Assembly: GCA_002455915.1 (NCBI GenBank)
Contig: DKLU01000438.1
Span: 1 to 6,814 of the forward strand
DNA length: 6,814 bases
Direction of reading: 5' to 3'
Source of the DNA: Chryseobacterium sp. UBA6632
GTDB taxonomy: Bacteria; Bacteroidota; Bacteroidia; Flavobacteriales; Weeksellaceae
The notes below the pieces were generated by a model that ran no database searches, was not told the DNA's origin, and saw only the letters and a program-made list of their open reading frames with translations. Of this stretch, positions 1 to 5,352 are shown piece after piece. A program made the translations under genes and the position numbers. How positions within the stretch are numbered: the first letter of the stretch is position 1; every line of letters begins with the position of its first letter.

Positions 1-603
1 GAAATTACTCGTGGTAGTAGAAACCTTGAAAGGTAGTCTCATCATATTATCCATCGCCAAAACTTTCAACGCTCCGGAACCAATTCCTAAAAGCCCGGAC
101 ATTGCCCCGGCAAACATCATCATCAAAAATCCTGGAATGGTATTTCTTGCAGAATAGCTTTTCACGACCCCTTTATCAGGAAAAGTTCCGTATAATTTTA
201 ATTTATCTTCCAGACTTCCTTTTATTAAAGGTTTTTGATGGTCTGGCTTTCCTTTAAGATTTAATATTACTGTTAAAAGAAGAATGCTAGCAAAGATAAT
301 TCCGATTGTATTAGGATTTAGTGCACCCGAAACTACAGCACCCACAATAGCTCCTGCCGTCGTGGCTATCTCCAAAAACATACCGATTCTCATGTTGGTA
401 AATCCTTCTTTTACGAAAGCTACCGCCGCACCTGAAGAAGTTCCGATTACAGAGATAAGAGAAGCGCCGATGGCATAATGCATAGGAACGCCGAAACCCA
501 GCGTTAATAAAGGAATGATGATAACTCCTCCTCCTAAACCCGTTAATGAACCCAAAAGCCCCGCGGAAATTGCTCCAAGGAAGAGAATAATGATTTCTGA
601 CAT
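1..603 (-). CDS. TauE/SafE family sulfite/anion exporter, 3' end cut off by the window edge
   Basis: The minus-strand frame is open from an ATG at 603 to the left edge, giving 201 residues without a stop, so the gene is partial at its C-terminus. The family consists of inner-membrane permeases linked to export of sulfite, sulfoacetate or other organosulfur anions; the substrate here cannot be told. The protein is glycine-rich and hydrophobic with the two-repeat layout of the family: SLTGLGGG at residues 19-26 opens repeat one and SGLLGIGSGALKV at 169-181 opens repeat two, separated by a charged, probably cytoplasmic loop at about 115-150. Full members are commonly around 250-280 residues, so roughly the last quarter is missing. 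The start is fixed by the adjacent promoter box, 4 nt upstream. It is divergent from the DUF1543 gene. Family call firm, substrate unknown. Confidence 0.9.
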   Translation of the reverse strand, partial: MSEIIILFLGAISAGLLGSLTGLGGGVIIIPLLTLGFGVPMHYAIGASLISVIGTSSGAAVAFVKEGFTNMRIGMFLEIATTAGAIVGAVVSGALNPNTIGIIFASILLLTVILNLKGKPDHQKPLIKGSLEDKLKLYGTFPDKGVVKSYSARNTIPGFLMMMFAGAMSGLLGIGSGALKVLAMDNMMRLPFKVSTTTSNF

Positions 604-607
604 GTTA

Positions 608-639
608 CAAATATAAAACTATTGCAGTACTCTGCCAAA
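608..639 (-). promoter_or_regulatory. Bacteroidota-type promoter of the TauE/SafE gene, probably leaderless
   Basis: Reading the minus strand, a TTTG -33 element (639-636) is followed after 20 nt by TATATTTG (615-608), an exact match to the TAnnTTTG -7 consensus of Flavobacteriia. Only 4 nt separate this box from the ATG at 603. Transcription in this class starts a few nucleotides after the box, so the mRNA would begin at or next to the start codon. This is inferred from consensus; no start-site data are available. Confidence 0.65.
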
Positions 640-641
640 CG

Positions 642-672
642 TTTACAAAAAGATAAATTTGACGTATTTTTG
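642..672 (+). promoter_or_regulatory. Bacteroidota-type promoter of the DUF1543 gene, probably leaderless
   Basis: TATTTTTG at 665-672 matches TAnnTTTG exactly and lies 4 nt before the ATG at 677. A weaker -33 candidate, TTTA (642-645), sits 19 nt upstream. The small palindrome AAACGTTT (637-644) joins the -33 elements of this and the opposing TauE promoter. The box also argues against a TTG start at 659, which would put the promoter inside the gene. Confidence 0.6.
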
Positions 673-676
673 CAGG

Positions 677-1237
677 ATGGAAAATCAGTTAAAATTATTC
701 TATATCATCCTTGGTGCAACGCCAAAAGGCAGAAATATTGAGCAACACGATGTATTTTTCGGAATTGCAGAAAGCCTTAAAGATCTGGTTCCGGATATGA
801 AAAATTTCTGGAAAGAGGCAGACGGAAAAATACATTTAGACTGTTATCAGGAGGTAAAATTTGCCGATGGCTATGAAGTGAAGATTGTGGAAAAAGGAAC
901 AAAAACTTCTGAAGAACAACTGTATTTTATTAATCTTGGAGGATATAAAAAAGGTTTTTTCGAAGAATTTCACGAGCAGCATCTGATGGTGGGGAATTCG
1001 ATGGGAGATATTGTGAAAAAAGCAAAAGCAACTGAATTTTACAAGACGATGGGTTTTGAAGGAGCCGTAAGTCATATTGATGATAAGCATGGAGTAGACA
1101 TTGATGATATTTTTAATGTAAGCGATATTTTACCTCAAGAAATGAAAGAAAAATATTCAATTTCATTGATAAAATCTGATGCTGAAAATCAGAAAAACCC
1201 AATGAACTTGGGATATTTAAAAATTGATAAAATTTAA
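677..1237 (+). CDS. DUF1543 domain-containing protein
   Basis: A 186-residue soluble protein with no signal peptide or membrane segment. The N-terminal part (residues 7-38, beginning LFYIILGATPKGRN and including EQHDVFFGI) is what I recognise as the DUF1543 signature; the biochemical role of the family is unknown. A second block at residues 82-122 (LYFINLGGYKKGFFEEFHEQ, then HLMVG) repeats the first: LFYI/LYFI, then LG, KG, E-x-H, G, S-L/M-x-D-L/I-V and a closing F-W/F-Y, suggesting an internal duplication. The frame extends upstream to a TTG at 659, but the ATG at 677 fits family N-termini and follows the promoter box by 4 nt. The 30 or so C-terminal residues after 150 are less conserved-looking and charged. 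It is monocistronic: divergent from the exporter and followed by a repeat-bearing gap. Family call from memory, fairly sure; function not assignable. Confidence 0.85.
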   Translation: MENQLKLFYIILGATPKGRNIEQHDVFFGIAESLKDLVPDMKNFWKEADGKIHLDCYQEVKFADGYEVKIVEKGTKTSEEQLYFINLGGYKKGFFEEFHEQHLMVGNSMGDIVKKAKATEFYKTMGFEGAVSHIDDKHGVDIDDIFNVSDILPQEMKEKYSISLIKSDAENQKNPMNLGYLKIDKI

Positions 1238-1264
1238 TAAAATCTTTGCGGACTTTTTATTTTC

Positions 1265-1354
1265 AAAGTTTGTCATCCTGAAAGGATCTAAACATAGTAT
1301 TAGAGAGTAGTATGGAAAGATTCGTGTGTAGATCCTTTCAGGATGACAAGCTTT
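1265..1354. repeat. REP-like long inverted repeat (palindromic intergenic element)
   Basis: A perfect 21-bp inverted repeat pairs 1270-1290 (TTGTCATCCTGAAAGGATCTA) core with 1329-1349 around a 38-nt unpaired centre. Allowing single mismatches, the arms grow to about 30 bp (1265-1294 with 1325-1354). There is no coding frame, and flanking target duplications are not evident. Such perfect arms look like a dispersed palindromic element or MITE remnant rather than a simple terminator; the centre is too long and no T-run follows. I recall similar TCATCCTGAAAGGATC motifs in Chryseobacterium intergenic regions, which I cannot verify here. It may protect or end the DUF1543 transcript. Confidence 0.7.
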
Positions 1355-1378
1355 TGTTGAATAGGCGAGAACAACCAT

Positions 1379-1451
1379 AGCCCCGATTGTAACGGTATCC
1401 TTTTGTGTAGCGAAGCGAAACAAAAGATATAGTGAAAAGCGGGAAAAAGCT
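1379..1451 (+). ncRNA. compact structured RNA-like element upstream of purK (possible dispersed Flavobacteriia motif)
   Basis: Nested complementarity gives a multi-part hairpin. The outer stem is AGC (1379-1381) with GCT (1449-1451). Next, CCCG (1382-1385) pairs with CGGG (1440-1443), leaving a one-sided AAAAA bulge (1444-1448). An internal loop follows (ATTGTAACGG opposite TAGTGAAAAG). The apical stem is TATCCTTTTGT (1396-1406) with ACAAAAGATA (1420-1429), carrying one bulged C. The loop holds a small GC-GAA-GC hairpin. The sequence resembles a repeated intergenic motif that I recall from Flavobacteriia and may correspond to the Flavo-1 RNA family, but I could not test this. It ends 83 nt before purK and could be an independent RNA, a leader element or a repeat. 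Orientation is taken as plus from the single-sided bulge and remembered form. Confidence 0.45.
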
Positions 1452-1534
1452 CCTAAAAAAGTTTAAGCAAGTTTAAAAGGTTTTAAATAAATTTAAAACA
1501 AAAATTAAATCTAATAGAAAAAATAAAATTAAAA

Positions 1535-2647
1535 ATGAAAATAGGAATTTTAGGAGGAGGGCAGCTGGGAAGAATGCTGATTCAGGAAGCTTTGAAATAT
1601 GACGATCAGTTTTATACATTAGATCCGGCTTCTGATGCGCCTTGCCATACAATTTCTAACTTTACCCAGGGAAATTTTAATGACTACGAAACGGTTTTAA
1701 ATTTCGGTAAAGATAAAGACGTTGTTACCATAGAAATTGAGCACGTAAATGCCGATGCTTTGGCTGAATTGGAAAATCAGGGAATAAAAGTGGTTCCGAA
1801 TTCTAATATCATTAAAACCATCCAACAAAAAATCCTTCAGAAAGAATTTTATAAAACGCATGATATTCCCAGTCCGGAATTTGAGGTGATGGACGGAAGT
1901 TCAGACGAGATTAAAATGCCTTTGCCTTTTGTTCAGAAAATGAATACGGGAGGTTATGATGGAAAAGGTGTACAGGTAATTCGTACGGCTGAAGACATGA
2001 AAAATCTTTGGGTCCAGGATTCTGTTATTGAAAAATTGGTTGATATCGACAAAGAACTTTCTGTGATCGTTGCAAGAAATGAAAATGGTGAAACAAAAAC
2101 ATTTCCCGTAACGGAAATGGTGGCAGATCCGAAGTTAAATTTATTAGATTTCAATGTTTGTCCGGTTTATTTAACAGAAGAAATTGAAAATCAGATTCTC
2201 GCTATTACTGAAAAATTTTTAGCTGCTGTAAATTCTCCGGGGCTTTTTGCGATTGAATTATTTTTAGATAAAGAAGGCAAAATCTGGGTAAATGAAACGG
2301 CGCCGAGACTGCATAATTCAGGACATCAAAGTCAAGAAGGTAATGCCAATTCTCAGTTTGAGCAAATGTATCGTGTGGTGAAAAATTTACCTTTGGCAGA
2401 TACAGATGCAATCATTTACAGTGGAATGCTCAATTTGGTGGGCGCAGAAGGATTCTCAGGAAAAGTAGTTTACGAAGGAATGGAAGATGTATTAAGATTG
2501 CCTGAAACGTACGTTCACCTTTATGGAAAAACTGAAACTAAACCGGGAAGAAAAATGGGACACATTAATGTATTGGCAGATTCAAGAGAAGAATTGATGG
2601 AGAAATTGGTACAAGTGAAAGCCATGGTAAGAGTGATTGCCGAATAA
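1535..2647 (+). CDS. purK: N5-carboxyaminoimidazole ribonucleotide synthetase (PurK)
   Basis: Cytoplasmic ATP-grasp enzyme of de novo purine synthesis that converts aminoimidazole ribonucleotide, bicarbonate and ATP to N5-CAIR, the substrate of PurE. The 370 residues match the usual length. Visible features in order: a Rossmann-like N-terminal domain with GGGQLGRM (7-14); EIEHVN (67-72); the ATP-grasp glycine loop TGGYDGKG (138-145); the metal/ATP-binding segment NETAPRLHNSGH (253-264); and the PurK C-terminal domain with HLYGKTETKPGRKMGHINV (328-346). All key motifs are intact. The ATG at 1535 begins directly with the beta strand of the dinucleotide-type fold, leaving no room for a later start. 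The upstream 80 nt are A-rich with repeated GTTTAA words and no Shine-Dalgarno; I could not place a convincing -33/-7 pair. purE is not in the window, and a terminator closes the gene, so it is probably monocistronic. Confidence 0.97.
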   Translation: MKIGILGGGQLGRMLIQEALKYDDQFYTLDPASDAPCHTISNFTQGNFNDYETVLNFGKDKDVVTIEIEHVNADALAELENQGIKVVPNSNIIKTIQQKILQKEFYKTHDIPSPEFEVMDGSSDEIKMPLPFVQKMNTGGYDGKGVQVIRTAEDMKNLWVQDSVIEKLVDIDKELSVIVARNENGETKTFPVTEMVADPKLNLLDFNVCPVYLTEEIENQILAITEKFLAAVNSPGLFAIELFLDKEGKIWVNETAPRLHNSGHQSQEGNANSQFEQMYRVVKNLPLADTDAIIYSGMLNLVGAEGFSGKVVYEGMEDVLRLPETYVHLYGKTETKPGRKMGHINVLADSREELMEKLVQVKAMVRVIAE

Positions 2648-2671
2648 TTATTAAATTTAGATGTTATATTG

Positions 2672-2697
2672 AAAAAGACTGCATTGCAGTCTTTTTT
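2672..2697. terminator. bidirectional intrinsic terminator between purK and the quinone reductase gene
   Basis: AAAAAGACTGCA (2672-2683) and TGCAGTCTTTTT (2685-2696) are perfect reverse complements around one T, with a further T at 2697. The working hairpin is a GACTG/CAGTC stem with a 5-nt loop, flanked by an A-run on one side and a T-run on the other, so it can end transcription from both convergent genes (purK stops at 2647, the opposing gene at 2708). Confidence 0.9.
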
Positions 2698-2707
2698 GTT
2701 TGATACC

Positions 2708-3256
2708 TTAGAAAGTAAGTCGTTTCAGTTTTTCAATTAATTTTGTTGCCTGGTCAAGAGCTTTTCTTTTCACATCATCTTCTGTATAGCCTGCATTAAC
2801 AGACGTTCCGTGGAAGTAAAACGGCTCTACATAGTTCATTTTTGCAAAATAAGCAGTTTGCTCTAAATTTTTGCAAAACTCATGTACCCGAAAATGATGT
2901 TCTCCCAATGTACGATATTCATTTTCCGGCCCGCCAACAGTGAAACTGGGTATGAAATTTTTGCCTTTCAGTTGATCTCCTTTTGAACCATAAGCAAATT
3001 GATATTCAAAAACAGCATCAAACCAATGTTTCAGAATAGCGGGCATATTATACCAATAAAAAGGATATTGAAATACAATATTTTGATGTCTTAGTAAAGC
3101 TTCCTGTTCAGATTTTACATCAATATTATAATCAGGATACATTTGTGAAAGATGTCTTATTTCAATCTCTACATCACTTTTTTCTAATTCTTCAATAATT
3201 GTTTTATTGGCTATTGATCTTTCAATATTGGGATGTCCAAGAATAATTAGTGCCAT
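2708..3256 (-). CDS. NAD(P)H-dependent quinone oxidoreductase, flavodoxin-like fold
   Basis: A 182-residue cytoplasmic flavoprotein of the Flavodoxin_2 family (the KefF/KefG/MdaB/YwrO type), which reduces quinones and similar electrophiles by two electrons using NAD(P)H and FMN or FAD. Evidence: the short first strand ending GHP (7-9), the QYPFYWYNMPA loop (63-73) followed by LKHWFDAVF, the FAYG motif (87-90), and the FTVGGPENEY loop (105-114). Length is normal. The ATG at 3256 gives the standard MALIILGHP start. It is divergent from an HxlR regulator 90 bp away, and its promoter carries a 17-bp palindrome, the usual arrangement for an HxlR-controlled quinone or electrophile stress gene. No ion channel gene (kefB/C) is nearby, so a role as a Kef ancillary subunit is unlikely. 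The natural substrate is unknown. Confidence 0.9.
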   Translation of the reverse strand: MALIILGHPNIERSIANKTIIEELEKSDVEIEIRHLSQMYPDYNIDVKSEQEALLRHQNIVFQYPFYWYNMPAILKHWFDAVFEYQFAYGSKGDQLKGKNFIPSFTVGGPENEYRTLGEHHFRVHEFCKNLEQTAYFAKMNYVEPFYFHGTSVNAGYTEDDVKRKALDQATKLIEKLKRLTF

Positions 3257-3266
3257 ATTTATTTAT

Positions 3267-3283
3267 ACTATAAAATTTATAGT
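3267..3283. promoter_or_regulatory. 17-bp palindromic operator in the quinone reductase promoter
   Basis: ACTATAAA-A-TTTATAGT is a perfect palindrome. On the minus strand it occupies the spacer between a TTTG -33 element (3289-3286) and an AT-rich candidate -7 box TATAAATA (3267-3260), 3 nt before the ATG. A protein bound here would block polymerase. The CTAT...ATAG core recurs in the hxlR promoter. Likely an HxlR binding site; inference. Confidence 0.6.
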
Positions 3284-3309
3284 TGCAAAATTATTTAGAG
3301 CTTATTACA

Positions 3310-3340
3310 TTTGCAATAACTATCTAATAGGATAGGTATC
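3310..3340 (+). promoter_or_regulatory. hxlR promoter with an embedded CTAT-N8-ATAG dyad
   Basis: TTTG (3310-3313) lies 19 nt before TAGGTATC (3333-3340), a partial match to TAnnTTTG, and 6 nt before the hxlR ATG at 3347. Between them, CTATC (3320-3324) and GATAG (3331-3335) form an inverted repeat resembling the palindrome in the divergent promoter. TTGCAAA (3283-3289) and TTTGCAA (3310-3316) are mirror images, so the two promoters are laid out symmetrically. Autoregulation is likely but inferred. Confidence 0.5.
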
Positions 3341-3346
3341 AAAACA

Positions 3347-3718
3347 ATGAAAAAAGAATGTACCGCTAATTATGTGAAAATTGGGGAAAAGCTTTATCCA
3401 TGCTCGGTGAGCTTGGCAATGGATTTTCTTGGAGGAAAATGGAAAACCGTTATTTTGTATCATTTGAAAGATGGTAAGAAAAGATACAGTGAGCTGAGGA
3501 AAGAATTATTTTCAGCAACAGAAATGACGTTGAGCATTCAATTAAAACAATTAGAAAAAGGCGGATTGATTTCCAGAAAAGTTTTTGGTGAAAAGCCGCC
3601 AGTAAAGGTTGAATATTCCTTGACCGATTTTGGTAAAACATGCATTCCCGTTTTAGAAGCGATTACCAATTGGGGAAACTTAATTGTATATGAAAAAGGA
3701 GAGTTTGTGGAAGCTTAA
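3347..3718 (+). CDS. HxlR/DUF24-family winged-helix transcriptional regulator
   Basis: A 123-residue one-domain DNA-binding protein. The HxlR signature is clear: YPCSVSLAMDFLGGKWK (17-33), the helix segment RYSELRKEL (46-54), the recognition region TLSIQLKQLEKGGLISRKVF (61-80) and the wing PPVKVEYSLTDFGK (84-97). Cys19 lies where the redox-active N-terminal cysteine of Bacillus YodB-type quinone/diamide sensors sits; two further cysteines are at 5 and 99. Members act as dimeric repressors or activators of neighbouring oxidoreductases. The divergent quinone reductase gene and the CTAT...ATAG dyads in both promoters point to that gene and itself as targets. The ATG at 3347 follows the promoter closely. 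Redox sensing through Cys19 is an inference from family position, not shown. Confidence 0.92.
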   Translation: MKKECTANYVKIGEKLYPCSVSLAMDFLGGKWKTVILYHLKDGKKRYSELRKELFSATEMTLSIQLKQLEKGGLISRKVFGEKPPVKVEYSLTDFGKTCIPVLEAITNWGNLIVYEKGEFVEA

Positions 3719-3750
3719 ATTCCGCAAATTCTTTTAATCTGCAGGAATTT
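3717..3750. terminator. weak hairpin between convergent hxlR and SDR genes
   Basis: AAATTCCGCA (3717-3726) pairs with TGCAGGAATTT (3740-3750) with one unpaired base and a 13-nt loop that contains TTTT. No proper T-run follows on either strand, so termination efficiency is doubtful. Its place between two convergent stops (3718 and 3776) supports the role. Confidence 0.4.
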
Positions 3751-3775
3751 AAACTATATTGAATTAATTTTCAGG

Positions 3776-4513
3776 CTAATTATTAAAAATAGCAAATGCT
3801 TCTTCTGTCGCTTTAAAAAAGTTATTGTGAACCATTTCTGTATTTCCCACACGAATTTCATAGATATTTTCCTGTAGTGCTTTTACCAAATCGCGAGCTA
3901 CATCCGAGGCCGGAATTCCGTTTTCTCTGCCGCCGATTTCTACCGAAAAATCTGTGTTTACCAAAGGTGGCATCAATTCAAAAACTTTTACATTAGAGTT
4001 TTTAGCGAGCTCATATCTCAGCAATCGGGTATGGGAATGCAATGCTGCTTTAGAATCGGAATACGTCGGGACATGAGAACCGGGAACGAGCCCAACAATA
4101 GAAGAAACGTTCACAATGGCCGCTTCATTTTGTTCTTTTAATAACGGTAAAAATTTGTCTGTTAAACGAATCGGGGCAAAATAGTTCGTCGTAAACTCGG
4201 CAACCGCTTTACTGTAAATATCGCCATCGGTTGCAAGATTGTAAACATACGCATTTCCGGCATTATTAATTAAGATAGTAATGTTTCCAAAGGTTGTTTT
4301 TACTTCTTCGTACAATCTGTTGATGTCGGCTTCATTCGTGATATCGGCTTGAATGATGAAAATATTTTCAAAATCTTTTGCAACGGCATCCAGTTTTTCT
4401 TTATTTCTTCCGACAATAATAATTTTATTTTCAGGACTTAATGCTTTTGCAATTTCTAAACCAATTCCTGAACCTCCGCCAGTAATTAAAATTGTGTTGT
4501 TTGTAATGTTCAT
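3776..4513 (-). CDS. short-chain dehydrogenase/reductase, DltE-like
   Basis: A 245-residue classical SDR, a cytoplasmic NAD(P)-dependent oxidoreductase of carbonyls or alcohols; the substrate cannot be predicted. Motifs: cofactor loop TGGGSGIG (11-18), GRNKEKL (35-41) after strand two, ADIT (56-59), NNAG (83-86), structural Asn110, catalytic Ser138, Tyr151 and Lys155 in the YSDSK context, and PPLVNTDF (182-189). R36 after strand two hints at NADP(H) preference, which is an inference. The sequence looks closest to the DltE/YvrD-like group I associate with Bacteroidota and Bacillus, not with D-alanylation chemistry. Length is normal. An 18-bp palindrome 40 nt upstream matches one in front of the next upstream gene, tetR, so this is probably the main TetR target. 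The 172-nt gap to tetR and its own operator suggest a separate transcript. Confidence 0.93.
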   Translation of the reverse strand: MNITNNTILITGGGSGIGLEIAKALSPENKIIIVGRNKEKLDAVAKDFENIFIIQADITNEADINRLYEEVKTTFGNITILINNAGNAYVYNLATDGDIYSKAVAEFTTNYFAPIRLTDKFLPLLKEQNEAAIVNVSSIVGLVPGSHVPTYSDSKAALHSHTRLLRYELAKNSNVKVFELMPPLVNTDFSVEIGGRENGIPASDVARDLVKALQENIYEIRVGNTEMVHNNFFKATEEAFAIFNN

Positions 4514-4552
4514 AATAATTTGTTTTTGTTACTATTATTTATAAATTTTAAA

Positions 4553-4570
4553 TTGTACCATTTGGTACAA
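4553..4570. promoter_or_regulatory. TetR operator in the SDR promoter
   Basis: TTGTACC-ATTT-GGTACAA is an inverted repeat with 7-bp arms, 39 nt before the SDR ATG. On the minus strand its outer bases overlap a TTTG -33 element (4571-4568). It matches the palindrome in the tetR promoter at 15 of 18 positions. The SDR -7 box is not clear; TAAAATTT (4550-4543) and TATAAATA (4543-4536) are possibilities. Confidence 0.75.
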
Positions 4571-4601
4571 AATGTGATAAAAAATTTTATTTTGTCTAAA
4601 C

Positions 4602-4675
4602 TGGAAGCTGAAGGTTTGATAATCGAAGTTTATAACTCATCGAATTGATAATATTATTTTAACTTCCCGCTTCCA
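4602..4675. repeat. purine-rich imperfect inverted repeat between tetR and SDR
   Basis: GGAAGC (4603-4608) and GAAG (4610-4613) pair with GCTTCC (4669-4674) and CTTC (4663-4666) across a 49-nt AT-rich centre that contains two copies of TTGATAAT (4616-4623, 4645-4652). Read on the minus strand, the right arm shows heptad-spaced GGAWG words (GGATGAT, GGAAGCG, GGAAGTT). I recall comparable GGAAG-type intergenic repeats in Chryseobacterium but cannot verify. It may also serve as the tetR terminator, though no T-run follows. Confidence 0.45.
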
Positions 4676-4685
4676 TCATCCCTCC

Positions 4686-5270
4686 TTACTCTAATAATTT
4701 CAAATTAATATCGATAAGCGAGTGAAGCATCCCTGGCGAACTTTCCATTCGTCTGGTAACGTGAATTCCGTTCCAAAGGTTGGTAAGATGCCAAGCCAGA
4801 ATTTCAGGATCTTGCTGAGTCTTTAATTGTCCGTTGTTCTGAGCTTCTTTGATGGATTTAACAAATATTTTCTGCAAACCTTTCAGCAATTCTGCCGTTA
4901 TTTTTTTTATTTCAGCATCTTTTTCAGAAAGCTGAACCAATGCATTTCCAAGATAGCAGCCACGTTCAATATCACAGTCTTCTGCGTGAGCTAAGGCAAA
5001 GAAAAGTTTTTTAATAAAATCGATTTTATCTTCAGAATTTTCAATAGCCACTGCTATTTTTTGATTGAAATTTCCTGCAAACTGCTTGATTGATCGAATG
5101 TACAGCTCTTGTTTTCCTCCTTTAAAAGCTAAATAGAAACTCCCTTTTCCTATTCCCATGGCGCTCAATAATTCGTCTGCAGAAGCTGTATCGTAGCCTT
5201 TATTTCTAAAAACCTCAGTTGCTTTTTCTACAGCTTCTTGTTCGTCAAAAATTTTGGGTCTGCCTGCCAT
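4686..5270 (-). CDS. TetR/AcrR-family transcriptional repressor
   Basis: A 194-residue regulator with an N-terminal helix-turn-helix (GRPKIFDEQEA at 3-13; ADELLSAMGIGKGSFYLAFKG at about 31-51) and a helical ligand-binding domain. The C-terminal half contains DCDIERGCYLGN (98-109), with cysteines 99 and 105 close together in a segment typical of this subgroup; these could react with electrophiles, but that is speculation. The open frame extends to an ATG at 5339, yet the start at 5270 (MAGRPK) is preferred: it matches the family N-terminus, and the upstream extension would cover the promoter and an operator. The 18-bp palindrome at 5302-5319 in its own promoter and the near copy upstream of the SDR gene predict autorepression and control of the SDR. 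The effector is unknown. Confidence 0.93.
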   Translation of the reverse strand: MAGRPKIFDEQEAVEKATEVFRNKGYDTASADELLSAMGIGKGSFYLAFKGGKQELYIRSIKQFAGNFNQKIAVAIENSEDKIDFIKKLFFALAHAEDCDIERGCYLGNALVQLSEKDAEIKKITAELLKGLQKIFVKSIKEAQNNGQLKTQQDPEILAWHLTNLWNGIHVTRRMESSPGMLHSLIDINLKLLE

Positions 5271-5289
5271 GTTTTCTGTTTTGATGAAG

Positions 5290-5320
5290 TAAAGGTATGT
5301 ATTGTACTGTTCGGTACAAA
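5290..5320 (-). promoter_or_regulatory. tetR promoter overlapped by an 18-bp TetR operator
   Basis: On the minus strand TTTG (5320-5317), a 19-nt spacer and TACCTTTA (5297-5290, one mismatch to TAnnTTTG) form a good promoter about 20 nt before the ATG at 5270. The palindrome TTGTACTGTTCGGTACAA (5302-5319) covers the -33 element and most of the spacer, so binding would exclude polymerase. Arms of TTGTAC and GTACAA are perfect. Confidence 0.8.
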
Positions 5321-5352
5321 ATAAAAAATAAAATATCAACTATTGGTTTTGT

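Noticed and set aside
284..478. Plus-strand 64-codon open frame
   Set aside because: It is antisense to the clearly conserved TauE/SafE coding region; its Pro/Ala-rich sequence is a shadow.
659..676. TTG start giving six extra residues on the DUF1543 protein
   Set aside because: The stretch contains the -7 promoter box TATTTTTG, and the ATG at 677 matches the expected N-terminus.
1217..1423. Minus-strand 68-codon open frame across the repeat region
   Set aside because: It runs through the inverted repeat and part of the structured element, with no recognisable protein features.
1472..1487. TTTAAAAGGTTTTAAA inverted repeat in the purK leader
   Set aside because: Two-base loop and A/T arms make a poor hairpin; no T-run or gene context supports a terminator or operator.
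1238..1534. Known purine riboswitch upstream of purK
   Set aside because: No purine-aptamer three-way junction or PRPP/ppGpp-type motif could be recognised; the structured element has a different layout.
4353..4544. Plus-strand 63-codon frame with hydrophobic ends
   Set aside because: It is antisense to the SDR cofactor-binding region and runs into its promoter; a shadow frame.
5271..5339. ATG at 5339 giving 23 extra residues on TetR
   Set aside because: The extension covers the promoter and the 18-bp operator, and TetR proteins normally begin near the GRPK motif.
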